Shown: one piece after another, positions 10,679 through 20,754 of the stretch
Layout: each line of letters starts with the position of its first letter
Position numbering within the stretch: the first letter of the stretch is position 1
From: Lacinutrix sp. 5H-3-7-4
Lineage (GTDB): Bacteria > Bacteroidota > Bacteroidia > Flavobacteriales > Flavobacteriaceae
Reading direction: 5' to 3'
Assembly (NCBI RefSeq): GCF_000211855.2
Contig: NC_015638.1
Location: 1,736,001 to 1,800,000, forward strand
Length of the DNA stretch: 64,000 bases
Translations under genes and position numbers: made by a program
Notes under the pieces: generated by a model
What the model was told of the DNA's origin: nothing
Database searches by the model: none
What the model saw: only the letters and a program-made list of their open reading frames with translations

Positions 10679-13207
10679 ATGGCTAAGAATTTAGTAATAG
10701 TTGAGTCACCAGCTAAGGCGAAAACGATAGAGAAATTTCTAGGAAAAGATTTTAAAGTAGAATCAAGTTATGGGCATATTTCAGATTTGCCTTCAAAGGA
10801 ATTGGGTGTAGATGTAGAAGGTGATTTTGATCCAAAATATCAAGTATCCACAGATAAAAAAGCAGTTGTTAAAAAACTAAAAGATTTAGCAAAAAAAGCA
10901 GAGATTGTTTGGTTGGCGAGTGATGAGGATCGCGAGGGTGAGGCTATAGCTTGGCACTTAGCAGAATCTCTTGGCTTAGATAAAGAGAAAACTAAACGAA
11001 TTGTTTTTCATGAAATTACAAAAGCAGCCATTCAAAAAGCTGTAGAAAACCCAAGACAAATAGATTACGATTTAGTAGATGCGCAACAAGCAAGACGTGT
11101 TTTAGATAGAATTGTAGGTTATGAGTTGTCTCCAGTGCTTTGGAGAAAAGTAAAAGGAGGACTTTCAGCAGGTAGAGTGCAATCTGTATCTGTAAGATTA
11201 ATTGTTGAACGTGAGAGAGAAATTCAAGCTTTTAATGCAGAAGCGTCTTATAGAATAGATGCTGAATTTTCTAATGAAGAAGGACAATCGTTTAAGGCTA
11301 AATTGCCAAAAACCATAAAAACAAAAGCCGAAGCCTTAAAGTTTTTAGAAAAAAATGCCAAAACAACATTTAAGGTTTCAGATTTAGAAAAAAAACCAGC
11401 TAAAAAAGCTCCAGCAGCACCATTTACAACGTCTACATTACAACAAGAGGCATCACGAAAGTTATATTTTTCAGTAAGTAAAACCATGACAATGGCGCAA
11501 CGCCTTTATGAAGCGGGTTTAATTACTTATATGAGAACAGATAGTGTAAATCTATCTAAAGAAGCAAAGCAAGGAGCAGCAAAAGAAATTATAGAAGCTT
11601 ACGGTAAAGAATATGCTAAAGAGCGTAATTATAAAGGAAAATCTAAAGGAGCGCAAGAAGCTCACGAAGCTATTAGACCAACAGATTTTTCTGCGCATTC
11701 CGCAGGTTTAGACAATGATCAAGTTAGATTATATGAGTTAATTTGGAAACGAGCCATTGCATCACAAATGAGTGAAGCAAAATTAGAACGTACAAATGTA
11801 AAAATTAAAGCAGCAGATCATAAAGAAGTATTCTCTGCAAATGGAGAAGTAATAACATTTGATGGTTTCTTAAAAGTATATCTTGAAGGAACAGATGATG
11901 AGGATTTAGAACAGCAAGAAGGTATGTTGCCTGCAATGAAAGTTGGAGAAACATTATTAAATAATAGTATAACAGCAACAGAACGTTACACTAGAGCGCC
12001 ATATAGATATACCGAAGCTTCATTAGTTAAAAAACTTGAAGAGTTAGGTATTGGTAGGCCATCTACATACGCACCAACTATTTCTACAATTCAAAATAGA
12101 AATTATGTAGAAAAAGGAACAGTAGAAGGAACAGAGCGTAATTATACGCAATTAGTACTAAAAAATGGAGATGTAAAAGATAACCTGTTAACAGAGAAAG
12201 TAGGTTCAGATAAAGGTAAATTAGTGCCCACAGATATTGGTATAATTGTAACCGATTTTTTAGTAAATCATTTTGAAAGTATATTAGATTATAGTTTTAC
12301 AGCAAATGTAGAAGATCAATTTGATGACATTGCCGACGGTAAAGCAGATTGGAAAAAAGTAATGAAAAGCTTTTATAAAGATTTTCATCCAAGAGTTATA
12401 GACGTTCAGGAAAATGCTGAAAGAGAATCTGGAGAACGTATTTTAGGAGAAGACCCTAAAACAGGAAAGCGTGTGAGTGTCCGTTTAGGAAAGTTTGGGC
12501 CAATGGTACAAATGGGTACGGTAGATGATGAAGAAAAACCAACTTTTGCAAGCTTAAGTCCTGATCAGCAATTAGGAAGTATTACTTTTGAAGAAGCAAT
12601 GGATTTGTTTAAATTGCCTAAAAAATTAGGAGAATATAAAGACGAATCTGTTGAGGTTAATAATGGACGTTTTGGACCATATGTTAAATTTGGAAAAGCT
12701 TATGTGTCATTACCAAAAGGAACAGATCCTTTAAGTGTAGAGTATGATTATGCTGTAGAGCTTATAAAAGAGAAAGAAAAAGCAGATGCGCCAATTTATA
12801 CATATAAAGATTTACCTGTACAAAAAGGAAAAGGACGTTTTGGGCCATACATAAAATGGAACAATATGTTTATTAATGTTAACAAAAAGTACGATTGGGA
12901 TAATTTGTCTGAAGATGATATAATAGAACTTATTGAAGTAAAAATCCAAAAGGAAATTGATAAGGTTGTACATAATTGGGAAGATGAAGGAATACGTGTA
13001 GAAAAAGCACGTTGGGGAAGGCATAATGTAATTCAAGGAAAAGTAAAAATTGAATTACCAAAAACAGTAGATGCGGCAGCATTAACCTTAGAGGAAGTAA
13101 AAGGTATAATTGAAAAAAACGCACCTAAGAAAAAAGTAACAAAAAGAAAAACTGCTGCAAAGAAAAAAACAACAACTAGGAAAAAAACCACAGCTAAAAA
13201 GAAATAA
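10679..13207 (+). CDS. topA: DNA topoisomerase I (type IA)
   Basis: This 842-residue enzyme relaxes negative supercoils. The N-terminal Toprim domain starts NLVIVESPAKAKTIEKFLG and includes the acidic SDEDREGEA motif. The catalytic tyrosine is Y284 in ITYMRTDS. C-terminal repeats follow the topoisomerase IA core (KRVSVRLGKFGPMVQMG, NNGRFGPYVKFG, KGRFGPYIKW), and the protein ends in a Lys/Arg/Thr-rich tail (from about 815) that likely binds DNA. Unlike E. coli TopA, zinc-finger cysteines are absent from the tail, as is usual in flavobacteria. The next gene begins 6 bases later. Confidence 0.97.
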   Translation: MAKNLVIVESPAKAKTIEKFLGKDFKVESSYGHISDLPSKELGVDVEGDFDPKYQVSTDKKAVVKKLKDLAKKAEIVWLASDEDREGEAIAWHLAESLGLDKEKTKRIVFHEITKAAIQKAVENPRQIDYDLVDAQQARRVLDRIVGYELSPVLWRKVKGGLSAGRVQSVSVRLIVEREREIQAFNAEASYRIDAEFSNEEGQSFKAKLPKTIKTKAEALKFLEKNAKTTFKVSDLEKKPAKKAPAAPFTTSTLQQEASRKLYFSVSKTMTMAQRLYEAGLITYMRTDSVNLSKEAKQGAAKEIIEAYGKEYAKERNYKGKSKGAQEAHEAIRPTDFSAHSAGLDNDQVRLYELIWKRAIASQMSEAKLERTNVKIKAADHKEVFSANGEVITFDGFLKVYLEGTDDEDLEQQEGMLPAMKVGETLLNNSITATERYTRAPYRYTEASLVKKLEELGIGRPSTYAPTISTIQNRNYVEKGTVEGTERNYTQLVLKNGDVKDNLLTEKVGSDKGKLVPTDIGIIVTDFLVNHFESILDYSFTANVEDQFDDIADGKADWKKVMKSFYKDFHPRVIDVQENAERESGERILGEDPKTGKRVSVRLGKFGPMVQMGTVDDEEKPTFASLSPDQQLGSITFEEAMDLFKLPKKLGEYKDESVEVNNGRFGPYVKFGKAYVSLPKGTDPLSVEYDYAVELIKEKEKADAPIYTYKDLPVQKGKGRFGPYIKWNNMFINVNKKYDWDNLSEDDIIELIEVKIQKEIDKVVHNWEDEGIRVEKARWGRHNVIQGKVKIELPKTVDAAALTLEEVKGIIEKNAPKKKVTKRKTAAKKKTTTRKKTTAKKK

Positions 13208-13213
13208 TACTTT

Positions 13214-14380
13214 ATGAATTTTAATTTTTTGTCTCCTGTATCAGATTCGGTTTTAGCTCATAATGAGCTTTTATCTATGCAAGCTCTAGGACGAAAATTA
13301 AAAATCCATTCTGCACAAAATGGAATTCCAGATTTAGAAAATGTATCAATAGCGATAATTGGAGTTCTTGAAAACAGAAACGATGTTAATTATATAGGTG
13401 AAGAATTTCAGCTTAATGAGGTTAGAAAAGCTTTTTATGCATTATATCCAGGAAGTTGGAGTGCAGTTGTTGCAGATTTAGGAGACATAAATAAAGGAGA
13501 AACAGTAGAAGATACATACTTTGCCTTAAAAACTACTGTCTCTATATTAATACAAAAAAAAATAATTCCTATTATTTTAGGCGGAAGTCAAGACTTAACT
13601 TACGCCATATATCGTGCTTATGACAATTTAAAACCTATGGTCAACATTGTAAATGTTGATTCACGTTTTGATTTAGGAGATTCAACAAAACCAATAAAAA
13701 ATAATAGTTTTATTGGTAAAATTATTTTGGACGAACCATATAATTTATTTAATTACGCCGCATTAGGTTATCAAACCTATTTCAATTCCCAAGAAGAAAT
13801 AGACTTAATGGAGCGTTTGTATTTTGAAGCTTATCGTCTTGGCGAAGTTTCTAACGATATAACTATTGTAGAGCCAGCAATGAGAGATGCGAATATTGTA
13901 AGTGTTGACTTGGGAGCCGTAAAAGCATCAGAAGTAAGCCTAAAACAACGCCTGTCACCAAATGGGCTAGATGGAAAAGAAATTTGTGCCATAGCCAGAT
14001 ATGCAGGAATTAGTAACAAAGTGACATCATTCGGTATCTTCGAGTATAAGCCTTCTTATGACGACGAAGTGACGTCTATGTTAATTTCACAAATGTTATG
14101 GTATTTTATTGAAGGATATAATTGTCGTGTAATTGATGATGAATTTGTTAACGATAATAACCATCAAAAATTTACAGCATTAACAAGTTCAGAAGAGTTA
14201 GTTTTCTACAAAAGCACTAAAACAGGACGTTGGTGGATAGAAATTCCTTTTTTGGCAAATGTTAATAATAAATTAAAAAAGCATACGTTATTATCTTGCA
14301 CGCATAAAGACTATCTTGATGCCTGTAATGATAAGATACCTGAAAGATGGTATAAAGCGTATCAAAAAAATAGCGTCTAA
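13214..14380 (+). CDS. Arginase-fold protein (formimidoylglutamase-like) with altered metal ligands
   Basis: This 388-residue protein has the ureohydrolase fold and is commonly annotated as formimidoylglutamase in flavobacteria. The key metal motifs are changed. The GGxH position reads GGSQD, the DAHxD position reads DSRFD, and the final SxDxD region reads SVDLGAVK. The two histidines and several aspartates needed for the binuclear Mn site are therefore missing. It is probably not an active ureohydrolase. It lies between topA (6-base gap) and gldK (165-base gap), a neighbourhood I recall as conserved in gliding flavobacteria, so a role connected with gliding or type IX secretion is possible but unproven. 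Confidence 0.75.
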   Translation: MNFNFLSPVSDSVLAHNELLSMQALGRKLKIHSAQNGIPDLENVSIAIIGVLENRNDVNYIGEEFQLNEVRKAFYALYPGSWSAVVADLGDINKGETVEDTYFALKTTVSILIQKKIIPIILGGSQDLTYAIYRAYDNLKPMVNIVNVDSRFDLGDSTKPIKNNSFIGKIILDEPYNLFNYAALGYQTYFNSQEEIDLMERLYFEAYRLGEVSNDITIVEPAMRDANIVSVDLGAVKASEVSLKQRLSPNGLDGKEICAIARYAGISNKVTSFGIFEYKPSYDDEVTSMLISQMLWYFIEGYNCRVIDDEFVNDNNHQKFTALTSSEELVFYKSTKTGRWWIEIPFLANVNNKLKKHTLLSCTHKDYLDACNDKIPERWYKAYQKNSV

Positions 14381-14545
14381 AAAAATGAAAATTGTTCAGT
14401 TTTAACACTTTCTTAATCGTTTAAATGTGAAATTTGTACGATGAAATGTAATTTTTTTTAGTTAAAAAGTTGTTTTTTAAAAAATATATAAATATGTTTA
14501 CGCTCTTAAAAAATTTAAGAGATTAATTAACCTCGAGTTTTTATC

Positions 14546-15919
14546 ATGAATATGAAGAAGTTTGTATTATTAACAGCGGTTTTAGCGCTTTTAGCAAGTT
14601 GTGGGTCAAAAGACAAAGGACAACTTGTTGGTGTTAAAGGAAAAAAGTGGCATCCAGAAAAACCTTATGGAATGACATTAGTGCCTGGAGGCGCATTTAT
14701 TATGGGTAAAGCTGATGACGATTTGGCTGGAATCCAGGATGCACCTGCAAAAACAGTTACAGTAAGAGCCTTTTATATGGACGAAACTGAAATTACTAAC
14801 AGTGAATATCGCCAATTCGTAGAATGGGTAAGAGATTCTACTATTAGAACTAAATTAGCAATCTTAGCCGATGAAGTAGGAGAAACTGGAGACAGTGGAG
14901 AACCTGGAATTGGGCAATTTGCTTTTAAAGATGCAGATCCAGACGATTTGACTCCTTACGAACAATATATGTTAGATAACTATAGTGGTTTAGGAGAAAC
15001 AGGTTATGAAGGTAGAAAATTAAACCATGATGTGGATTTAATTTTTGATACTGCAGAATATCCAGACGAATACTATGTAGAAGTAATGGATACAATGTAC
15101 CTTCCTATAGAAGAGTCTTATAATGGACAACGAACTTGGGATGTTACAAAATTTAAATTTCAATATTCATATATGGATATTGCAAAAGCTGCAAAAAACA
15201 AAAACTTACGTCGTAAAGATGTTATTATAAAAGAAGAGGTGGAAATCTATCCAGATACAACAGCATGGATTCGTGATTTTGCTTATTCTTATAATGAGCC
15301 AATGCATAACGACTACTTCTGGCATGACGCTTATAGTGATTACCCAGTAGTTGGAGTTTCTTGGAAACAAGCAAAAGCCTTCTGTCAATGGAGAACTTTA
15401 AAGCATAATGCTTACCGTAAAGAAAGAAAAAGACATTATGTAAATTCTTACCGCTTACCTAGTGAAGCAGAATGGGAATATGCAGCAAGAGGTGGATTAC
15501 AAGCCGCTACTTTCCCTTGGGGTGGACCATATGCTAAAAACGACAGAGGTTGTTTTATGGCAAACTTTAAACCTTTACGTGGAGATTATGCCGCAGATCA
15601 AGCATTATATACTGTAGAAGCAGATGCATACGAGCCTAACGATTTTAACTTATATAATATGGCTGGAAACGTGTCAGAATGGGTAAATGCATCATACGAT
15701 CCTGCATCATATGAGTACGCATCTACAATTAACCCAAGTGTAAACGACGCTAACAACCAACGTAAAGTTGTAAGAGGTGGTTCTTGGAAAGATGTTGCTT
15801 ACTTTTTACAAGTAAGTTCAAGAGATTACGAATATGCAGATTCTGCAAGAAGTTATATAGGGTTTAGAACCGTACAAGATTATATGGGAACTGAAGTAAC
15901 AGCAAACTCTAGAAGATAA
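14546..15919 (+). CDS. gldK: Gliding motility lipoprotein GldK
   Basis: This 457-residue outer-membrane lipoprotein (lipobox ALLASCGS) has a formylglycine-generating-enzyme/sulfatase-modifying fold. Landmarks are the start MTLVPGGAFIMG, the C-type-lectin-like SYRLPSEAEWEYAARGG and the end VVRGGSWKDVAYFLQVSSR. GldK forms the periplasmic ring with GldN in the type IX secretion and gliding machine. The gene is first in a gldK-gldL-gldM-gldN operon. Upstream there is a 165-base AT-rich leader with a possible promoter TATGTTTA near 14492. Confidence 0.96.
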   Translation: MNMKKFVLLTAVLALLASCGSKDKGQLVGVKGKKWHPEKPYGMTLVPGGAFIMGKADDDLAGIQDAPAKTVTVRAFYMDETEITNSEYRQFVEWVRDSTIRTKLAILADEVGETGDSGEPGIGQFAFKDADPDDLTPYEQYMLDNYSGLGETGYEGRKLNHDVDLIFDTAEYPDEYYVEVMDTMYLPIEESYNGQRTWDVTKFKFQYSYMDIAKAAKNKNLRRKDVIIKEEVEIYPDTTAWIRDFAYSYNEPMHNDYFWHDAYSDYPVVGVSWKQAKAFCQWRTLKHNAYRKERKRHYVNSYRLPSEAEWEYAARGGLQAATFPWGGPYAKNDRGCFMANFKPLRGDYAADQALYTVEADAYEPNDFNLYNMAGNVSEWVNASYDPASYEYASTINPSVNDANNQRKVVRGGSWKDVAYFLQVSSRDYEYADSARSYIGFRTVQDYMGTEVTANSRR

Positions 15920-15975
15920 TAATAAAAAACCTACTAAATTAAATTAACTACTAAAACAAAAAAAACTTAGAAATT

Positions 15976-16611
15976 ATGGCACAAAAAGGCAAAATCACAA
16001 TCACAAACATGATCTACGGATTAGGAGCAGCAATCGTAATCGTAGGAGCATTATTTAAAATACAACACTGGCCTTATGGATCAGAAATTTTAACATTAGG
16101 TATGATTGTAGAGGCATTAGTATTTACTTACTCTGCATTCGAGAGACAATCAGCAGACTTAGATTGGTCTTTAGTTTATCCAGAACTAGCTGGAGGAGCA
16201 GTAACTAAAAGAGCTAAAAAATTAGAAGAACCAAAAGATGCAGAAGGATTATTATCTAAAAAATTAGATAACTTATTAAAAGATGCAAAAATCGATGGTG
16301 AATTAATGGCTAGTTTAGGAAACAGTATTAAAAACTTTGAAGGAGCTGCAAAAGGAATTTCTCCTACAGTAGACGCTATGGCTGCACAAAAGAAGTATGG
16401 AGAAGAAATGTCTCTTGCTGCTGCACAAATGGAATCTTTAAACAGCTTATACAAAGTACAAATGGAAGCTGCAAGCCGTCAAGCTTCAATTAATGAAGAG
16501 TCTGTAGAAAATGCTGCTAAATTAAAAGAGCAAATGCAATCATTAGCATCTAACTTATCTTCTTTAAATGGAGTATATGGTGGTATGTTAACTGCAATGA
16601 ACAAAAACTAA
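15976..16611 (+). CDS. gldL: Gliding motility protein GldL
   Basis: The product is a 211-residue inner-membrane protein. Two N-terminal helices (about 12-30 and 38-55) contain KIQHWPYGSEILTLGM, the conserved stretch that includes the charged membrane residue used in proton flow. A cytoplasmic coiled-coil region follows. GldL with GldM is the rotary motor that powers type IX secretion and gliding. It lies 56 bases after gldK and 47 before gldM. Confidence 0.96.
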   Translation: MAQKGKITITNMIYGLGAAIVIVGALFKIQHWPYGSEILTLGMIVEALVFTYSAFERQSADLDWSLVYPELAGGAVTKRAKKLEEPKDAEGLLSKKLDNLLKDAKIDGELMASLGNSIKNFEGAAKGISPTVDAMAAQKKYGEEMSLAAAQMESLNSLYKVQMEAASRQASINEESVENAAKLKEQMQSLASNLSSLNGVYGGMLTAMNKN

Positions 16612-16658
16612 TTAGTAATTAGTATAATTAATATTAATAAATTAAAAACTAATTAGAC

Positions 16659-18224
16659 ATGGCAGGAGGAAAAGCATCTGCAAGGCAGAAAATGATTAAC
16701 TTGATGTATTTAGTATTCATCGCGATGATGGCTATGAATATGTCAAAAGAAGTACTATCGGCATTTGGATTAATGGACGCTAAGTTTGAAGAATCTAATG
16801 AAGTTGCTACAGAAAAAAATAGCGCTTTATTAGCAGATTTAGAAACAAAAGCTGAAGAGAAAAAAGAAGAATTTGCAGTACCTTTTAACAAAGCAACTCA
16901 AGTAAACGCAGTTTCAGATAAATTTTTTAAATATATTGGTTCATTAAAGGCAGATATACTTAGAGAAGGAAATTATTCTGTAGATCCAGAAACTGGAAAA
17001 TTACCTTTCGAAGCAATGGATAAAACAGATATCCTTGATGAAATGTGGTTTACAGGAGATCGTGAAACTAAAAAAGGTCAAGAAGTTATTGCTAAGATTG
17101 AGCAATACAAAGCAGATATCAAAAACATTCTTGGAACAGACGTAAAATATCAAAAAGCTATTGAGCGTTTAGAAAAGCGTTTTTCTACGGAAGAGGTTAA
17201 AACTAAAGAAGGCGTAACAAAAAGTTGGTTAAATTATAACTTTCAAGGTTTCCCAGCTATTGCATCTTTTACAAAGTTAACAGCTATGCAAAACGATGTA
17301 AAGATGACAGAGGCTAACATGTTCAACCTATTTTTAGGAAACAGTTTAGATGAAGCAGTATCTTTAAAAAAGTATCAAGCAATTGTATTAGCAGATAAAT
17401 CTGCATTCTTTGCAGGAGAAAAATTTCAAGGTAAAGTTGTATTAGGTAAATATGCTAATGTAACTCCAACTAAATTAACTGTTCAAGGTAAAGAAATTAA
17501 CGTTGCAGAAGCTGTAGATTCTACAGGAGCAGCTAAATTAGACTTCACTGTTGGAAATGTTGGTGAGCAGGAAATTAAAGGTACTTTTACTTTTTTAGAA
17601 GATGGTAAACCTTTAGAAATTCCTATCGTTGGAAACTATGTAGTTGTACCAAGACCAAACTCTGCTACAATATCTGCAGATAAAATGAATGTTGTTTATC
17701 GTGGTGTATCTAACCCAATGACTATTTCTTTTGCTGGTGTTCCAGATAATAAAGTAAATGCAAGTGGTGCTGGATTATCTAAGGCAGGAAAAGCAGGTAA
17801 ATACAAAATGGTTCCAACAACAGGAAAAGAAGTTACAATTAATGTTTCTGCTACTTTAGACGATGGTTCTAGAGCTTCAGATAAAAAGACATTTAGAATT
17901 AAAGATATTCCTAAGCCTTCTGGTCAAATTGCAGGTCAAACAGGTACAGCTAAATTACCAAGAAATAACGTAGAGATTGGTAAAATTGGGGCGGTATTAG
18001 AAGATTTCGATTTCGATTTACCATTAACAGTTACAGGATTTAAAATTAAAGTAGAAGGTCAGCCAAGTATTTCTGTTTCAGGTAGCAGAATGAATGGTCA
18101 AGCTAAAGCGGCAATTCGTAAAGCAAAAAGAGGATCTTCAATTCAAGTATTCGATATAAAATCAAAGTCAAGTGGGCCTAGAATTAAGCCAGCTTCACCA
18201 TTAGTTATAGAGTTAACTAACTAA
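16659..18224 (+). CDS. gldM: Gliding motility protein GldM
   Basis: This 521-residue protein has a single N-terminal transmembrane helix (MINLMYLVFIAMMAMNMS) and a long periplasmic part made of four beta-rich domains. It spans the periplasm as a dimer, linking the GldL motor to the GldK/GldN ring. The length and start (MAGGKASARQKMINLMYL) are typical of the family. It is the third gene of the operon. Confidence 0.96.
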   Translation: MAGGKASARQKMINLMYLVFIAMMAMNMSKEVLSAFGLMDAKFEESNEVATEKNSALLADLETKAEEKKEEFAVPFNKATQVNAVSDKFFKYIGSLKADILREGNYSVDPETGKLPFEAMDKTDILDEMWFTGDRETKKGQEVIAKIEQYKADIKNILGTDVKYQKAIERLEKRFSTEEVKTKEGVTKSWLNYNFQGFPAIASFTKLTAMQNDVKMTEANMFNLFLGNSLDEAVSLKKYQAIVLADKSAFFAGEKFQGKVVLGKYANVTPTKLTVQGKEINVAEAVDSTGAAKLDFTVGNVGEQEIKGTFTFLEDGKPLEIPIVGNYVVVPRPNSATISADKMNVVYRGVSNPMTISFAGVPDNKVNASGAGLSKAGKAGKYKMVPTTGKEVTINVSATLDDGSRASDKKTFRIKDIPKPSGQIAGQTGTAKLPRNNVEIGKIGAVLEDFDFDLPLTVTGFKIKVEGQPSISVSGSRMNGQAKAAIRKAKRGSSIQVFDIKSKSSGPRIKPASPLVIELTN

Positions 18225-18261
18225 TCAACTTTATAATTAAATAAAATTTAAAATTAATAAT

Positions 18262-19161
18262 ATGAACTATAAATCTTTATTAGCAATCGTATGTGGTGTA
18301 TTAATCACTTCTAATGCTTTTGCTCAAGCTAATATCTTAAATGCTAAATCTCCAGATGAGATTGGTGTTAGAACTGAAGAACAAAAGGCTTTAGATAACG
18401 ATAAGCCGTTAGAATACGGTTATGTTGATGATAGAGATATCATGTTCGCTAAAATGACTTGGGAAAAAGTAATTTTAGACGAGCGTGTAAACTTCCCATT
18501 ATACTATCCTGTAGATACTAATAATATTGGAAGTAACAGACGTTCATTATACGATGTATTAACTAAGGCTATTGTAGATGGTGAAATTGAAACTGTTTAT
18601 AATGATTCATACTTTACTGGAAAACGTACCCAAAAAGAATTGGCAGATATTACTACTAAAATAGATACTTTAGATATAGGATACGACCAATTCAATGCAG
18701 AAGGTAGAGTTGATGCAGAATACATTACAACAAGACAAATATCTTCTTTTGATATTAGTGCATACTTAATTAAAGGTTTATGGTATTTTGATAAGCGTCA
18801 AGGTGAATTAAAATATAGATTATTAGGTATTGCTCCGGCAGCACCAGATGTAAACTTTATTGATTCAGACGATGAAGCTAATAAAGAACCAAATCCTTTA
18901 TTTTGGATATTTTATCCAGATGCTAGAAATGTATTGCATGAAGCAAAATCGTTTAACTCTAAAAACAGTGCGATTCCTTTTTCTTTCGATCATATATTAA
19001 ACGCTCGTCGTTTTAATAGTGTAATCACCAGAGAAGAAAATGTATATGGAGACCGTAAAGTTGAAGAGTATATTCCAGAAAATGCTTTAATGCAATTACT
19101 AGAATCTGATCGAATTAAAGATAAAATTAGAAACTTTGAATTAGACATGTGGTCTTACTAA
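18262..19161 (+). CDS. gldN: Gliding motility protein GldN
   Basis: This 299-residue periplasmic protein has a signal peptide (MNYKSLLAIVCGVLITSNAFAQ). The mature part contains the family's DDRDIMFAKMTWEKVILDER and NPLFWIFYPDARNVLHEA. It interacts with GldK in the outer-membrane ring. It is the last gene of the gld operon, which ends in a strong hairpin. Confidence 0.95.
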   Translation: MNYKSLLAIVCGVLITSNAFAQANILNAKSPDEIGVRTEEQKALDNDKPLEYGYVDDRDIMFAKMTWEKVILDERVNFPLYYPVDTNNIGSNRRSLYDVLTKAIVDGEIETVYNDSYFTGKRTQKELADITTKIDTLDIGYDQFNAEGRVDAEYITTRQISSFDISAYLIKGLWYFDKRQGELKYRLLGIAPAAPDVNFIDSDDEANKEPNPLFWIFYPDARNVLHEAKSFNSKNSAIPFSFDHILNARRFNSVITREENVYGDRKVEEYIPENALMQLLESDRIKDKIRNFELDMWSY

Positions 19162-19183
19162 TTTTAAATAAATAAAATATTAA

Positions 19184-19209
19184 AACGCTCACTTTTTTAA
19201 GTGAGCGTT
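19184..19209 (+). terminator. Terminator of the gld operon
   Basis: A perfect 11-bp stem (AACGCTCACTT / AAGTGAGCGTT) with a TTTT loop, followed by a T-rich run, lies 22 bases after the gldN stop. Confidence 0.9.
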
Positions 19210-19238
19210 TTTGTTTTATAAAATAATATATTCGCATT

Positions 19239-20279
19239 ATGAAAGTAGATTATATAATTGTTGGTTGTGGGTTGGCAGGCATTGCTTTTTGCGAGCAATT
19301 AATAGCAAATAAAAAATCATTTGTTGTTTTCGATAATAGTTCACAACAATCTTCAACTGTTGCTGGTGGTTTGTATAATCCGGTTACTTTAAAACGTTTT
19401 ACACCTGTTTGGGAAAGTAAAGCGCAATTAGCTTTAGCTATTCCTATGTATAATGAAATTGAAAAACGATTAAATAAAAAATTCGACTATAAAATTTCAG
19501 TAAGAAGAAGGTTTACTTCCTTAGAAGAACAAAATAATTGGTTTGCGAGATCAGATAGAGAAGACCTAACGGCTTATATGTCTACAACCATTCATAAAAA
19601 TACTAACAAAAATATAGATGCTAATTTTGGCTTTGGTGAAGTTTTAGAAACAGGAAGAATAGATACTAAGTATTTAATCTTAGAGTATAAAAATTTCTTG
19701 AAATCTAAAAATATACTTAAAGAAATGGAGTTTGATTATAGTCTTTTAAAAGAAGAGGAAACAGTTATTAATTATAACTCTATAGAAGCTCAACACGTTG
19801 TTTTTGCAGAAGGTTATGGCTTAAAGCAAAACCCTTATTTCAACCAATTACCGCTAATAGGAAGTAAAGGAGAACTTGTAACAATTAAGGCGCCAGAGTT
19901 AAATTTAGATTTTGTTTTAAAATCTAGTGTTTTTATAATCCCTTTAGGTGAAAATATTTACCGCATAGGTTCAACATATGAGAGAGATAATAAAGATAAT
20001 ACAGTTACAGAGAAAGCTAAAACAGAACTTTTAACAAAGCTCAAAACTATTATTAATTGTGAGTTTGAAGTTATAAATCAAGTAGCAGGAGTAAGACCAA
20101 CAGTAAAAGATAGAAGGCCATTAGTAGGTACTCATAAAACATTTAAAAGGTTACATGTTTTAAATGGTTTAGGTACACGTGGAGTAATGATAGGGCCTTA
20201 CGTTGCAAAGCAGCTTTTTCAAGCTATAGAATTTAAAAAAGATTTAGATCCGGTTATAAATATTAATCGTTTTGCTTAG
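19239..20279 (+). CDS. FAD-dependent oxidoreductase (DAO family)
   Basis: This 346-residue flavoprotein has the Rossmann dinucleotide motif VDYIIVGCGLAGIAFCEQL at the N terminus and a C-terminal second FAD region with GVRPTVKDRRPLVG and GLGTRGVMIGP. That is the layout of D-amino-acid-oxidase/glycine-oxidase-type proteins. Its substrate is unknown. Its 3' end overlaps the convergent DUF983 gene by 17 bases. Confidence 0.85.
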   Translation: MKVDYIIVGCGLAGIAFCEQLIANKKSFVVFDNSSQQSSTVAGGLYNPVTLKRFTPVWESKAQLALAIPMYNEIEKRLNKKFDYKISVRRRFTSLEEQNNWFARSDREDLTAYMSTTIHKNTNKNIDANFGFGEVLETGRIDTKYLILEYKNFLKSKNILKEMEFDYSLLKEEETVINYNSIEAQHVVFAEGYGLKQNPYFNQLPLIGSKGELVTIKAPELNLDFVLKSSVFIIPLGENIYRIGSTYERDNKDNTVTEKAKTELLTKLKTIINCEFEVINQVAGVRPTVKDRRPLVGTHKTFKRLHVLNGLGTRGVMIGPYVAKQLFQAIEFKKDLDPVININRFA

Positions 20280-20667
20280 TTGTATTTTTATTAGCAAGCG
20301 TTTTATCATAACTCATAAAAATATTAATCCAGATGTTACGAGATAATCTTACAATAATTGGATATAATAGTATTTGAGAAGTTACAATTGCAATTAAAGC
20401 AACATTTAAAGAGCTACTTAAAAAAACATAACTTATTACAAACGCAGCAACAGCAAAAGCAATACCAACACCGTAACTAACATACATAGAGCCATAAAAA
20501 AATGATGGTTCTATTTTATATTTTGTATTACAGTGGCTGCATCTCTCGTGCATTTCAAACAATTGCATTACAGCATAAGGGTTTTTATTTTTGTACATTG
20601 ACTCTTCGTGACATTTTGGGCACGTACCAGTAAAAATTCCATAAAGTTTAGACCCTTTTTTAAACAT
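20263..20667 (-). CDS. DUF983 membrane protein
   Basis: This 134-residue protein has two CxxC pairs (CPKCHEES and CSHCNTKY) forming a zinc-ribbon-like N terminus, then two transmembrane helices (about 68-90 and 93-113). This is the DUF983 pattern. The ATG at 20667 is chosen because the family begins MFKKGSKLYGIF and the upstream ATG would leave almost no leader. The function of the family is unknown. Confidence 0.85.
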   Translation of the reverse strand: MFKKGSKLYGIFTGTCPKCHEESMYKNKNPYAVMQLFEMHERCSHCNTKYKIEPSFFYGSMYVSYGVGIAFAVAAFVISYVFLSSSLNVALIAIVTSQILLYPIIVRLSRNIWINIFMSYDKTLANKNTTKQND

Positions 20668-20754
20668 ATAATTTATGTACTTTTGCAATCAATTAAACAA
20701 TAACACAAAGTTAAACTATAGTAATTAATTTTGTGTAACAAAGGTTACAATTCC

